Source: Azospirillum sp. TSH58
Lineage (GTDB): Bacteria > Pseudomonadota > Alphaproteobacteria > Azospirillales > Azospirillaceae
NCBI RefSeq assembly: GCF_003119115.1
Contig: NZ_CP022364.1
Coordinates: forward strand, 1,202,501 to 1,266,500
Length of the DNA: 64,000 nucleotides
Direction: 5' to 3'
Below the pieces are notes generated by a model, which made no database searches, was not told where the DNA came from, and was given only the letters and a program-made list of their open reading frames with translations. A program made the translations under genes and the position numbers. This document shows, piece by piece, positions 54,648 through 64,000 of this stretch (its first letter is position 1; each line of letters opens with the position of its first letter).

Positions 54648-55475
54648 ATGAACGTCATGGAGCCATCGGTGGGTGCGGCTCGGCAGCCGGCCACCTTGGT
54701 CGCGACGACACCGTCCGCCTCCAAGGCGGCGGCGGGGACCAAAGATACGGGGCCAAAAGACACGGCCGGCGGCTCCTCCGCCGGCACGCGCGATGCGGCG
54801 GCCATCGATGCGGCGGCCGTCGTCACGCTGTCGGAGACGGCCCAGGCGTCCCTGGCGACCCAGACGGCGGGCAAAAAGGATTTCGCGACCGTCGCCAAGG
54901 ACGCGCGGGCGGCCATCGACGCCAAATACGCGGAGCTGGCCGCGAACGGCAAGCCGATGGACTACATGCACGCCACCCAGGAAAGCTGGGACACCGTCTA
55001 TGGCGGGCTCGACCGCCGCGCCCTTTTCGCCATCGCCAGCAACAGCGACGGCAGCTTTTCCAAGGACGAGCAGAACACCGCCCAATCGATCATGTCGCAG
55101 CAGCAGGGGCAGGCCATGATGGCCGCGGACCCGACGGGCAACGATCACGCCGCCCGCTTCCGGGCCGGCGTCGCCTTCCTGGAGGGCGTCAGCGACGAGG
55201 AGAAGGCCTCGGCCAACTGGGCGGTCCAACGCGCCGCCACCCAGTTCGGGTACGAACAGTCGATGCGGAGCAGCGGCCGGGAACCGGACGATCTCGACAG
55301 CGAGAATCCGCTGGTCGCCATGATCAAGGGTGCCATGGACCGCCTCAAGGACAAGTCGCCCGAGGCCGTGGCCACCGGCGGCTATGTCAAGGACCTGAAG
55401 GACATGCCCTTGTTCCGCGACGGCGTCCCGGCGGTGGCGGCCGGCACCAGCCCGTCGCTCGACATCCGGGCATGA
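54648..55475 (+). CDS. hypothetical protein
   Basis: A 275-residue protein without a signal peptide. The first 60 residues are low-complexity Ala/Thr/Gly-rich. The middle has FAIASNSDGSFSKDEQNTAQ, which resembles a single EF-hand-like Ca-binding loop (N-S-D-G-S-F-S-K-D-E), and Gln/Met-rich helices. ATG 54648 has a GGGAGGG ribosome site, unlike the upstream in-frame ATG. I recall similar proteins in Azospirillum-like genomes, but function is unknown. Confidence 0.7.
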   Translation: MNVMEPSVGAARQPATLVATTPSASKAAAGTKDTGPKDTAGGSSAGTRDAAAIDAAAVVTLSETAQASLATQTAGKKDFATVAKDARAAIDAKYAELAANGKPMDYMHATQESWDTVYGGLDRRALFAIASNSDGSFSKDEQNTAQSIMSQQQGQAMMAADPTGNDHAARFRAGVAFLEGVSDEEKASANWAVQRAATQFGYEQSMRSSGREPDDLDSENPLVAMIKGAMDRLKDKSPEAVATGGYVKDLKDMPLFRDGVPAVAAGTSPSLDIRA

Positions 55476-55479
55476 GGAT

Positions 55480-55803
55480 CTACGCCCCGCCCCCCGACAT
55501 CCGGAGGCTGACCACCCCCGCCACGATCAGCAGGATCCCCGCCAGCTTCAGGAAATTCAGCGACTCGCCGAACACCCACACCCCGATCGCCGCGATGGCC
55601 GCGGTGCCCACCGCGGACCAGATGGCGTAGGCGACGCCGACCTCGATCTCGCGCAGCGCCTGGGCCAGCATCGCGAAGGCCACCAGATAGCAGGCCACCA
55701 CCGCCAGGCTGGGCCACAGGCGGGTCATGCCGTCGGACATCTTCATGGCGACGGTGCCCACGATCTCGAAGGCGATGGCGACGGACAGAAACAGCCAGCT
55801 CAT
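55480..55803 (-). CDS. SMR family multidrug/quaternary-ammonium transporter
   Basis: A 107-residue protein with four membrane helices. The essential Glu of small multidrug resistance proteins is at residue 13 (AIAFEIVGTVAMK), and VGVAYAIWSAVGTAAIA is the TM3 signature. It exchanges protons for hydrophobic cations or guanidinium-like compounds as a dimer. EmrE, SugE and Gdx subtypes are not separable here. Confidence 0.9.
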   Translation of the reverse strand: MSWLFLSVAIAFEIVGTVAMKMSDGMTRLWPSLAVVACYLVAFAMLAQALREIEVGVAYAIWSAVGTAAIAAIGVWVFGESLNFLKLAGILLIVAGVVSLRMSGGGA

Positions 55804-55948
55804 GCGGGTCCTCGGCGGGTGATCCACATCCAGACATGCGCCCGATCCGCGAAACGGACAAGCGGCGCCCGTTGACGGACGGCGCGGAGCGCCCTAGGGT
55901 CGCTGCCTTTCTTTCTACACTTCCGTCGAGTTTTGAAGGGGCTCTACC

Positions 55949-57517
55949 ATGACCGGCGAGCGGGAATTGGCGTTGCAGGCGAAGGCGTGGCCGTTCGAGG
56001 AGGCGCGCAAACTGGTCGCGCGCTTCGCGAAGGAGCCGCCGGCCAAAGGCTACGTCCTGTTCGAGACCGGCTACGGTCCGTCGGGCCTGCCGCACATCGG
56101 CACCTTCGGCGAGGTGGCGCGCACCACCATGGTCCGTCAGGCCTTCCAGCGGATGAGCGACATCCCGACGAAGCTGTTCTGCTTCTCCGACGACATGGAC
56201 GGGCTGCGCAAGGTCCCGGACAACATCCCGAACAAGGAGCTGGTGGCCGCCAACCTCGGCAAGCCGCTGACCCAGGTGCCCGACCCGTTCGGCACGCACG
56301 ACAGCTTCGGCGCGCACAACAACGCGCGGCTGCGCGCCTTCCTCGACAGCTTCGGCTTCGAGTACGAGTTCCAGTCCTCCACCGACTGGTACAAGTCGGG
56401 CCGCTTCGACGAGGCGCTGCTCGGCGTGCTGCGGCGCTATGACGAGATCATGGCCGTCATGCTGCCGACGCTGGGCGAGGAGCGCCAGCAGACCTACAGC
56501 CCGTTCCTGCCCGTCTCCCCCTCCACGGGGCGCGTGCTGCAGGTCCCGGTGCTGGAGCGCGACGTGGACGCCGGCACCATCGTCTTCCAGGACGAGGACG
56601 GCAAGAAGGTCGAGGTCCCCGTCACCGGCGGTCACGTCAAGCTCCAGTGGAAGCCCGACTGGGGCATGCGCTGGTACGCGCTGGGCGTCGATTACGAAAT
56701 GTACGGCAAGGACCTGATTCCGTCGGCCGAACTGGCCGGGAAGATCGTCAACATCCTCGGCGGCACCCCGCCGCAGGGCTTCAATTACGAGCTGTTCCTG
56801 GACGACAAGGGGCAGAAGATCTCCAAGTCCAAGGGCAACGGCCTGACCATGGAGGAGTGGCTGGCCTACGCCCCGCCGGAGAGCCTCGCGCTCTACATGT
56901 TCCAGAAGCCGAAGTCGGCCAAGCGCCTGTATTTCGACGTGATCCCGCGGGCGGTGGACGAGTATCTCGCCTTCGTCGCCAAGCTGCCGGTGGAGGAGCC
57001 CGCCAAGGCGCTGGAGAACCCGGCCTGGCACATCCACAACGGCACGGCGCCGGCGGTGCGCTCGGACGTGTCCTTCAACCTGCTGCTCAACCTCGCCGGG
57101 GCGGCGAACGCCGAGACCAAGGACGTGATGTGGGGCTTCATCAGCCGCTACGCGCCCGAGGCGACGCCGGAGAACAGCCCCTTCCTGGACAAGCTGGTCG
57201 GCTACGCCGTCCGCTACTACCAGGATCAGGTGAAGCCGACGAAGCGCTTCCGCGCCCCCACCGACGCCGAGCGCGCCGCGCTGGAGGATCTGCTGACGCG
57301 GCTGGACGGCATCCCCGCCGACGCGGCGGGCGACGTCATCCAGAACGAGGTCTTCGCGGTCGGCAAGGAGCATGGCTTCACCGAGCTGCGCGCGTGGTTC
57401 CAGGCGCTCTACGAGGTGCTGCTCGGCCAGACCACCGGCCCGCGCATGGGCTCCTTCATCCAGCTTTACGGGCTGGACGAGACCAAGGCGCTGATCCGCG
57501 AGAAGCTGGCCGCCTGA
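55949..57517 (+). CDS. lysK: lysyl-tRNA synthetase, class I
   Basis: A 522-residue class I enzyme that charges tRNA-Lys, the type found in archaea and some bacteria including many alphaproteobacteria. HIGH is [10 protein letters not shown] (residues 47-56) and KMSKS is KISKSKGNG (about 290-298). The C-terminal helical anticodon region is complete. Length is normal. A GC hairpin follows the stop. Confidence 0.95.
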   Translation: MTGERELALQAKAWPFEEARKLVARFAKEPPAKGYVLFETGYGPSGLPHIGTFGEVARTTMVRQAFQRMSDIPTKLFCFSDDMDGLRKVPDNIPNKELVAANLGKPLTQVPDPFGTHDSFGAHNNARLRAFLDSFGFEYEFQSSTDWYKSGRFDEALLGVLRRYDEIMAVMLPTLGEERQQTYSPFLPVSPSTGRVLQVPVLERDVDAGTIVFQDEDGKKVEVPVTGGHVKLQWKPDWGMRWYALGVDYEMYGKDLIPSAELAGKIVNILGGTPPQGFNYELFLDDKGQKISKSKGNGLTMEEWLAYAPPESLALYMFQKPKSAKRLYFDVIPRAVDEYLAFVAKLPVEEPAKALENPAWHIHNGTAPAVRSDVSFNLLLNLAGAANAETKDVMWGFISRYAPEATPENSPFLDKLVGYAVRYYQDQVKPTKRFRAPTDAERAALEDLLTRLDGIPADAAGDVIQNEVFAVGKEHGFTELRAWFQALYEVLLGQTTGPRMGSFIQLYGLDETKALIREKLAA

Positions 57518-57906
57518 ACGCCGGCCATCGGCCTTTTCCCCTCCCCCGCGCCGCCGGTCCGCCGCGGGGGAGGGTTTCCCCAGCGGACCGGCGCCCCCGC
57601 AAACAATTCGCCAAACGCACAAACCGCTCCCAAGGGAGGCGGTGCCCGAGGGCATGGCCGGATGAGTGTCGCCCAGCGTTCGATGAGACTTCACCCGCCA
57701 TCGTTCCCATTGCAAACAATATTCCCGCTCTGATCGTTTGCATTTCCATCATCCGCCTGTGCGGCTCGAATGTGTGCAAACGGTCGAAATCCTGCCCACC
57801 GGCTGGGCAAACAACATTTTATTCCCGCGTCGCCATGCACACACCGCACCGCACCAATACCAACTTGGTATTACCATCTGCCAAGGTCAGAGCCTATGAT
57901 CCGCCC
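57518..57906. promoter_or_regulatory. intergenic region between lysK and the small-RNA candidate
   Basis: No gene supported. It begins with a 12-bp hairpin CCCTCCCCCGCG/CGCGGGGGAGGG (57538-57574), probably the lysK terminator. Five GCAAAC motifs follow, four on the plus strand (57599, 57712, 57776, 57807) and one on the minus strand (57736-57741), three of them extended to GCAAACAA. Confidence 0.55.
57871..57900 (+). promoter_or_regulatory. promoter of small-RNA candidate
   Basis: TTACCA (57871-57876) and TATGAT (57895-57900) with an 18-base spacer. The predicted start is about 57907, at the 5' end of the folded RNA. Confidence 0.55.
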
Positions 57907-57985
57907 CGTTACTGCTTTTGCAGTGCGTTTCCTCCCTAAACTCTTCAAGGCCGCGCCCCATCGGGGTTGCGGCCCTTTTTCTTTT
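57907..57985 (+). ncRNA. small RNA candidate, alpha-r8/MmgR-like
   Basis: About 75 bases with three parts. A hairpin ACTGC-TTTT-GCAGT (57911-57924) is followed by an unpaired GCGTTTCCTCCCTAAACTCTTCAA stretch and a Rho-independent terminator GGCCGC...GCGGCC (57949-57974) with CTTTTTCTTTT. The exposed TTTCCTCCCT is complementary to ribosome-binding sites. From memory this layout and decamer match the alpha-r8 family (MmgR in Sinorhizobium, which limits polyhydroxybutyrate granules); that identity needs a covariance-model search. A promoter is present just upstream and no ORF covers it. Confidence 0.6.
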
Positions 57986-58125
57986 CAACCTTGGCATGCC
58001 GACGCTTTGACATCGCCGGCCGACAGCATGACTGCCGGCGCAGGGTACGGTTGCGCACGGTGGGCGCCGATGACAAGTTCGGCTTCATTAGCGGCCCGTT
58101 AACCGGCCCGTCGTTGGATATCCGG

Positions 58126-59355
58126 ATGCAGCCACGTCAGGCCCTCCATTCCGATCAAGGGGACGACCGTCCCGGCGCGGCCCGCTCGGCGCCGCGGCCG
58201 GACCCCTCTGCGGAGGATGGCGTGGACCCGGAACTCCTCGGCTATCTGTTCGACGATTCTCCCCCCGCTCCTCCTGCGCCGGAACCGGCCCGCCGCCGCG
58301 TCGGCGCGGCGCTGGTCGAATCGCGGAGGGCCGGCATGGGCGACGCCGGGGTGCGCGCGCTGCTGGCGCGCAAACTGTGCCGATTGCTTCCCGATCTCCC
58401 CCCGGATCGCCAGGACAAGGCCACCGCCACCGCCCTGCGCACGCTGGAGCGGCTGGCCCGCGATCACGCCGCCCATGTGCGGACGGCGCTGGCCGGGGCG
58501 TTGAAGGACGTCGCCTGCGCCCCGCCCACCGTGGCGCGCACGCTGGCCCGCGACGTCGAGCGCTCGGTGGCGGAGCCGATCCTGCACTGTTGCGCCACCC
58601 TGACCGACGAGGACCTGCTGGAGATCATCGCCGCCCACCCCGCGGGCTGGGCGCTGGCGGCCATCGCGCGCCGGCCGGCGGTCAGCGCGCCGCTGTCCTG
58701 CGCCATCGTGGACACGGGCGACGCCGAGGCCACCGGCGTCCTGCTGGACAACGACGGCGCGGTCATCCCGGACGACCGGCTGGAGGATCTGGTGGAGCGG
58801 TCCGGCGGCCATCCGGACTGGCAGGCCAAGCTGGCCGGCCGGCCGGCCCTGCCGCAGCGGTTGGCCCTGCGGCTGACGGAGTTCGTCGACGACTCGGTGG
58901 CCGATCTGTTGCGGCGGCGCACCGATCTCGACGCGGTCACCGCGGCGGAGGTCGCCGCCGTCACACGGCGCCGCGTCGCCTGGGTCGAAGGGCGTGACCC
59001 GGGCGAGTCGCCGGGACGCCGCGCCGTCCGCCTGCACCGCCAGGGCGCCCTTGACGAGACGGCGCTGGGCGACGCCCTGTCCTGGGAGGAGATGGACTTC
59101 GTCCGCGCCGCCCTGGCCCTGCGCGCCGCCGTCCATCCGGGGATCGTGGACGACATCCTGCGTTCCGGCGATCCCCGCGCGGTCACCGCCCTGGTCTGGC
59201 GGGCGGGCTATTCGATGCGCTGCGCCATGCGGGTGCAGATCCGCGCCGCCGGCATCCCGCCGCGCGCCGTGCTGAACGCCCGCCAGGGCACCGACTACCC
59301 GTTGCCTGCGGCGGACATGGCCCGCCACCTCGCGCTCTACGGCGTCCGTTCCTGA
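58126..59355 (+). CDS. DUF2336 domain protein
   Basis: A 409-residue soluble protein rich in short helices, with HEAT-like repeat character (LARDHAAHVRTALAGALKDV, DLLEIIAAHPAGWALAAIAR). This matches alphaproteobacterial DUF2336 proteins. ATG 58126 was chosen over 57967 because the longer form would begin inside the small-RNA terminator. Function is not established. Confidence 0.8.
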   Translation: MQPRQALHSDQGDDRPGAARSAPRPDPSAEDGVDPELLGYLFDDSPPAPPAPEPARRRVGAALVESRRAGMGDAGVRALLARKLCRLLPDLPPDRQDKATATALRTLERLARDHAAHVRTALAGALKDVACAPPTVARTLARDVERSVAEPILHCCATLTDEDLLEIIAAHPAGWALAAIARRPAVSAPLSCAIVDTGDAEATGVLLDNDGAVIPDDRLEDLVERSGGHPDWQAKLAGRPALPQRLALRLTEFVDDSVADLLRRRTDLDAVTAAEVAAVTRRRVAWVEGRDPGESPGRRAVRLHRQGALDETALGDALSWEEMDFVRAALALRAAVHPGIVDDILRSGDPRAVTALVWRAGYSMRCAMRVQIRAAGIPPRAVLNARQGTDYPLPAADMARHLALYGVRS

Positions 59356-59385
59356 CGCCGCGGAGCCCTGTCCCCGAAATTTCCC

Positions 59386-59874
59386 CTACTGGATTTCCAG
59401 CGGCTGGCGGGCCGGCGCGCGCCGCGTGTCGGGGGCCAGCGTCGGATCGTTCTGGTAGAGGGGTCGCGACGGGTCGGTGTCGATCAGCTGCGGCGGGGTG
59501 ACGATCTCCTCGCCGGACCCGGAATCGAACTGGATCACCGCCATCCGGCGCACCGTCTCGCACAGGTCGCGCTTGCGCAGGGTCGCCGGGTCGCTCGGCC
59601 CGTCGAAGGCCACGAAGGGCACCACGATGCCGCTGCGCTCCCCCGGCGGAACGGAGGTGTACACATAGTTCGACACGGGCCGGCAATAGAGCACGTCGGT
59701 GGCCGACGGGGTGTCCGAGGGCGCGGCGGCGGCGGCCTCGCCCAGCGGCGCGCTGGCCAGCGGCGCCTTGGCCAGAGCGGCCTCATAGTCTGCGACGGTT
59801 TGTCCCAAGGCTGCGCCGCCGCTTCCCAGCGCCAGCGTCACGGTCAGGCAAAATGCCGGTGCAAAGCGAATCAT
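59386..59874 (-). CDS. hypothetical exported protein
   Basis: A 162-residue protein with a signal peptide (MIRFAPAFCLTVTLALGSGGAALG). The mature part has two cysteines (VLYCRPV, RDLCETVRR) that could form a disulfide, and an acidic Pro-rich tail. ATG 59874 is preferred to 59889 because it begins the signal peptide. No family recognised. Convergent with the DUF2336 gene. Confidence 0.7.
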   Translation of the reverse strand: MIRFAPAFCLTVTLALGSGGAALGQTVADYEAALAKAPLASAPLGEAAAAAPSDTPSATDVLYCRPVSNYVYTSVPPGERSGIVVPFVAFDGPSDPATLRKRDLCETVRRMAVIQFDSGSGEEIVTPPQLIDTDPSRPLYQNDPTLAPDTRRAPARQPLEIQ

Positions 59875-60080
59875 GGTTCTTCCCCCCATCCCGAACGGCC
59901 TTCAAAACCTATCCAAAGAATAGTGCGCCGCACCCCGAACGCCAAATTCCTGTTTGCCGTTCCGGCCATTCGCCGTAATCGATTGCACAGTTCCGTCTCC
60001 CGTGCTTGCGGTCACGCTTGCCCTCGGGACGGAATCGCGCTAGGAACCGCCCTCGAAATCTCAGGGCGCTGGACCCCTAG

Positions 60081-61130
<1,050 letters not shown>

Positions 61131-61364
61131 GCCTGCGCGGCGACCTGCGGCCTCATCGCCCGGGGTGGACGGTTGAACCGTCCGCTCCGGGTGGTACAGT
61201 GATCGCGGTCGTTCGCGCCAGCCGGCGTAAGGCTTCCTGAAGGACTCGTCCCCCCGAAGACTTGCGCCCTGGCGCGTCCGCCAGCAGGAAACGCCTGCCC
61301 GATCTTCGCCCATCGTCAGCCGACCACACTCTGTCAGCCGACCATAAAAACAGATGGACGCCCG

Positions 61365-62561
<1,197 letters not shown>

Positions 62562-62562
62562 G

Positions 62563-63438
62563 ATGGCTGTTCTCGTCGATAAGAACACGAAGGTGATCTG
62601 CCAGGGCTTCACCGGAGCCCAGGGCACCTTCCATTCCGAGCAGGCGATCGCCTACGGCACGAAGATGGTCGGCGGCGTCACCCCGGGCAAGGGCGGCACC
62701 AAGCACCTCGACCTGCCGGTCTTCGACACGGTGGCCGACGCGGTCGAGAAGACCGGCGCCAACGCGTCGGTGATCTACGTGCCGCCGCCCTTCGCGGCGG
62801 ACGCCATCCTGGAGGCGATCGACGCCGAGATCCCGCTGGTGGTGTGCATCACCGAGGGCATCCCGGTGCTCGACATGGTGCGCGTCAAGCGGGCGCTGGG
62901 CAACTCCAAGACCCGGCTGATCGGGCCGAACTGCCCGGGCATCATCACGCCCGACGAGTGCAAGATCGGCATCATGCCCGGCCACATCCACAAGCGCGGC
63001 AAGATCGGCATCGTCTCGCGGTCGGGCACGCTGACCTACGAGGCGGTGGCGCAGACCACCGCGGCGGGGCTGGGCCAGACGACCTGCATCGGCATCGGCG
63101 GCGACCCGGTCAACGGGACCAACTTCGTGGACAGCCTGGAGCTGTTCCTGAAGGACCCGGAGACCGAGGGCATCATCATGATCGGTGAGATCGGCGGCGA
63201 CGCCGAGGTCAAGGGCGCGGAGTTCATCCGCGACTCCGGGACCAAGAAGCCGGTCGTCGGCTTCATCGCCGGGCGCACCGCGCCTCCGGGCCGCCGCATG
63301 GGCCATGCCGGCGCGGTGATCTCCGGCGGCAACGACACCGCCGACTTCAAGATCGACTTCATGAAGTCCGTCGGCATCGCCGTCGCCGACAGCCCCGCGA
63401 GCCTGGGTTCCACCATGCTCAAGGTCTTCAAGGGCTGA
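62563..63438 (+). CDS. sucD: succinyl-CoA synthetase alpha subunit
   Basis: A 291-residue subunit. CoA-binding [15 protein letters not shown]; phosphohistidine region [37 protein letters not shown]. It carries the phosphohistidine intermediate. It follows sucC directly and precedes sucA. Confidence 0.97.
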   Translation: MAVLVDKNTKVICQGFTGAQGTFHSEQAIAYGTKMVGGVTPGKGGTKHLDLPVFDTVADAVEKTGANASVIYVPPPFAADAILEAIDAEIPLVVCITEGIPVLDMVRVKRALGNSKTRLIGPNCPGIITPDECKIGIMPGHIHKRGKIGIVSRSGTLTYEAVAQTTAAGLGQTTCIGIGGDPVNGTNFVDSLELFLKDPETEGIIMIGEIGGDAEVKGAEFIRDSGTKKPVVGFIAGRTAPPGRRMGHAGAVISGGNDTADFKIDFMKSVGIAVADSPASLGSTMLKVFKG

Positions 63439-63587
63439 TAAAGCGGGGGCGGGACCCCATATTCCCGCCCACTGCCGAAGGACCGGCGGCCCCCGTGTCT
63501 CCATCCGGAGAACCGGGGGCCGTCCGGACCCCAGCGACAAGCAAAAAAACTCTCTGAGGGAACCGGGCAAACGCCCGAGGCAAACAT

Positions 63588-64000
63588 ATGTCCGCTAATC
63601 TGGAGAAGACCTCGTTCCTGTTCGGCTCGAACGCCGAATATGTCGCGGAGTTGTACGCGCGCTTCCTGAAGGACCCCTCCTCGGTGGATTCGAGCTGGAA
63701 CGGCTTCTTCAGGGAGCTGGACGACGACTCCCGCGCCGTCCTGAACGAGCTGAACGGCCCGTCCTGGAGCCTGGAGGAGGGCACGCTCGCCAACGGCGCG
63801 CTCGACCCCGTCGCCGCCTCGCTGGAAAGCGTCGGCGCCCCGGCCCCGGCCAACGGCAACGCCGGCCTCGTCGCCCATGCCCAGCAGGTCTATGGCGGCA
63901 TCAGCCACCAGCAGCTGCGCGCCGCGACGCTCGACAGCATCCGCGCGCTGATGCTCATCCGCGTCTACCGCGTGCGCGGCCACATGAACGCGCATTTCGA
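63588..64000 (+). CDS. sucA: 2-oxoglutarate dehydrogenase E1, N-terminal part (cut by window end)
   Basis: The first 137 residues of the thiamine-diphosphate E1 subunit. TSFLFGSNAEYVAELYARFL is the N-terminal E2-binding segment, and LDSIRALMLIRVYRVRGHMN opens the catalytic domain. The rest lies past the window end. It continues the sucCD cluster with a 149-base gap. Confidence 0.95.
   Translation, partial: MSANLEKTSFLFGSNAEYVAELYARFLKDPSSVDSSWNGFFRELDDDSRAVLNELNGPSWSLEEGTLANGALDPVAASLESVGAPAPANGNAGLVAHAQQVYGGISHQQLRAATLDSIRALMLIRVYRVRGHMNAHF

Noticed and set aside
57967..58125. Longer DUF2336 start at 57967
   Set aside because: It would begin inside the small-RNA terminator hairpin and adds a Cys/Arg-rich segment atypical for the family; ATG 58126 is preferred.

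Overview
The window is GC-rich chromosomal DNA from an alphaproteobacterium, most likely a Rhodospirillales member close to Azospirillum. This rests on gene content: class I lysyl-tRNA synthetase, DUF2336 and TIGR01459 proteins, the mdh / sucCD / sucA order, sdhCDAB, a PF13467-type ribbon-helix-helix protein and several methyl-accepting chemotaxis proteins. No database search was possible, so family names come from motif recognition and genus is inference.

Layout. 1-3.5 kb: end of an MFS transporter followed by a tightly coupled operon of a periplasmic NMT1/SsuA-like binding protein, an AprA-like flavoprotein and an AprB-like ferredoxin. 3.7-7.3 kb: tRNA-Ser(GGA) with promoter and terminator, an alpha/beta hydrolase, a glycosyltransferase, a HAD hydrolase and an RHH protein. 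7.6-17.4 kb: envelope proteins, a bifunctional penicillin-binding protein, thrS-infC (infC seems to use an AUA start), a TipF-like degenerate EAL protein, pyrD and a DUF952 protein.

17.5-34.5 kb is the main accessory block: a compact T7-like (podoviral) morphogenesis and lysis module on the minus strand. In transcription order it runs through two small proteins, a Pro-rich protein, portal, Bbp19-like protein, scaffold, capsid, gp11-like and gp12-like tail tube proteins, a coiled-coil protein, tail spike, TerL, a membrane coiled-coil protein and a SleB-type hydrolase. A divergent LexA-like S24 repressor lies at its head. No integrase, replication gene, RNA polymerase or small terminase is recognisable. 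A GGDEF/EAL c-di-GMP protein and a PRC-barrel exported protein sit between scaffold and capsid, with a minus-strand terminator just before the capsid gene. A domesticated prophage or a gene-transfer-agent-like particle locus are the two main readings.

34.5-44.9 kb: small hypothetical genes, a branched-chain aminotransferase-like enzyme, sdhCDAB, an aspartate-semialdehyde dehydrogenase paralogue that lacks the catalytic cysteine, a GNAT enzyme, a beta-hydroxyacid dehydrogenase, a TerB-like protein and an AEC transporter. 45-50.9 kb: two paralogous chemoreceptors flank a MetA-type homoserine O-acyltransferase (Glu111, predicting acetyl-CoA use) and an XRE regulator. 50.9-57.5 kb: a DinG-like helicase broken by one missing base, mtgA, a hypothetical gene, an SMR transporter and lysK. 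57.5-64 kb: a probable small RNA resembling the alpha-r8/MmgR family, a DUF2336 protein, then the TCA-cycle genes mdh, sucC, sucD and the start of sucA. With sdhCDAB, four TCA-cycle steps are encoded here.
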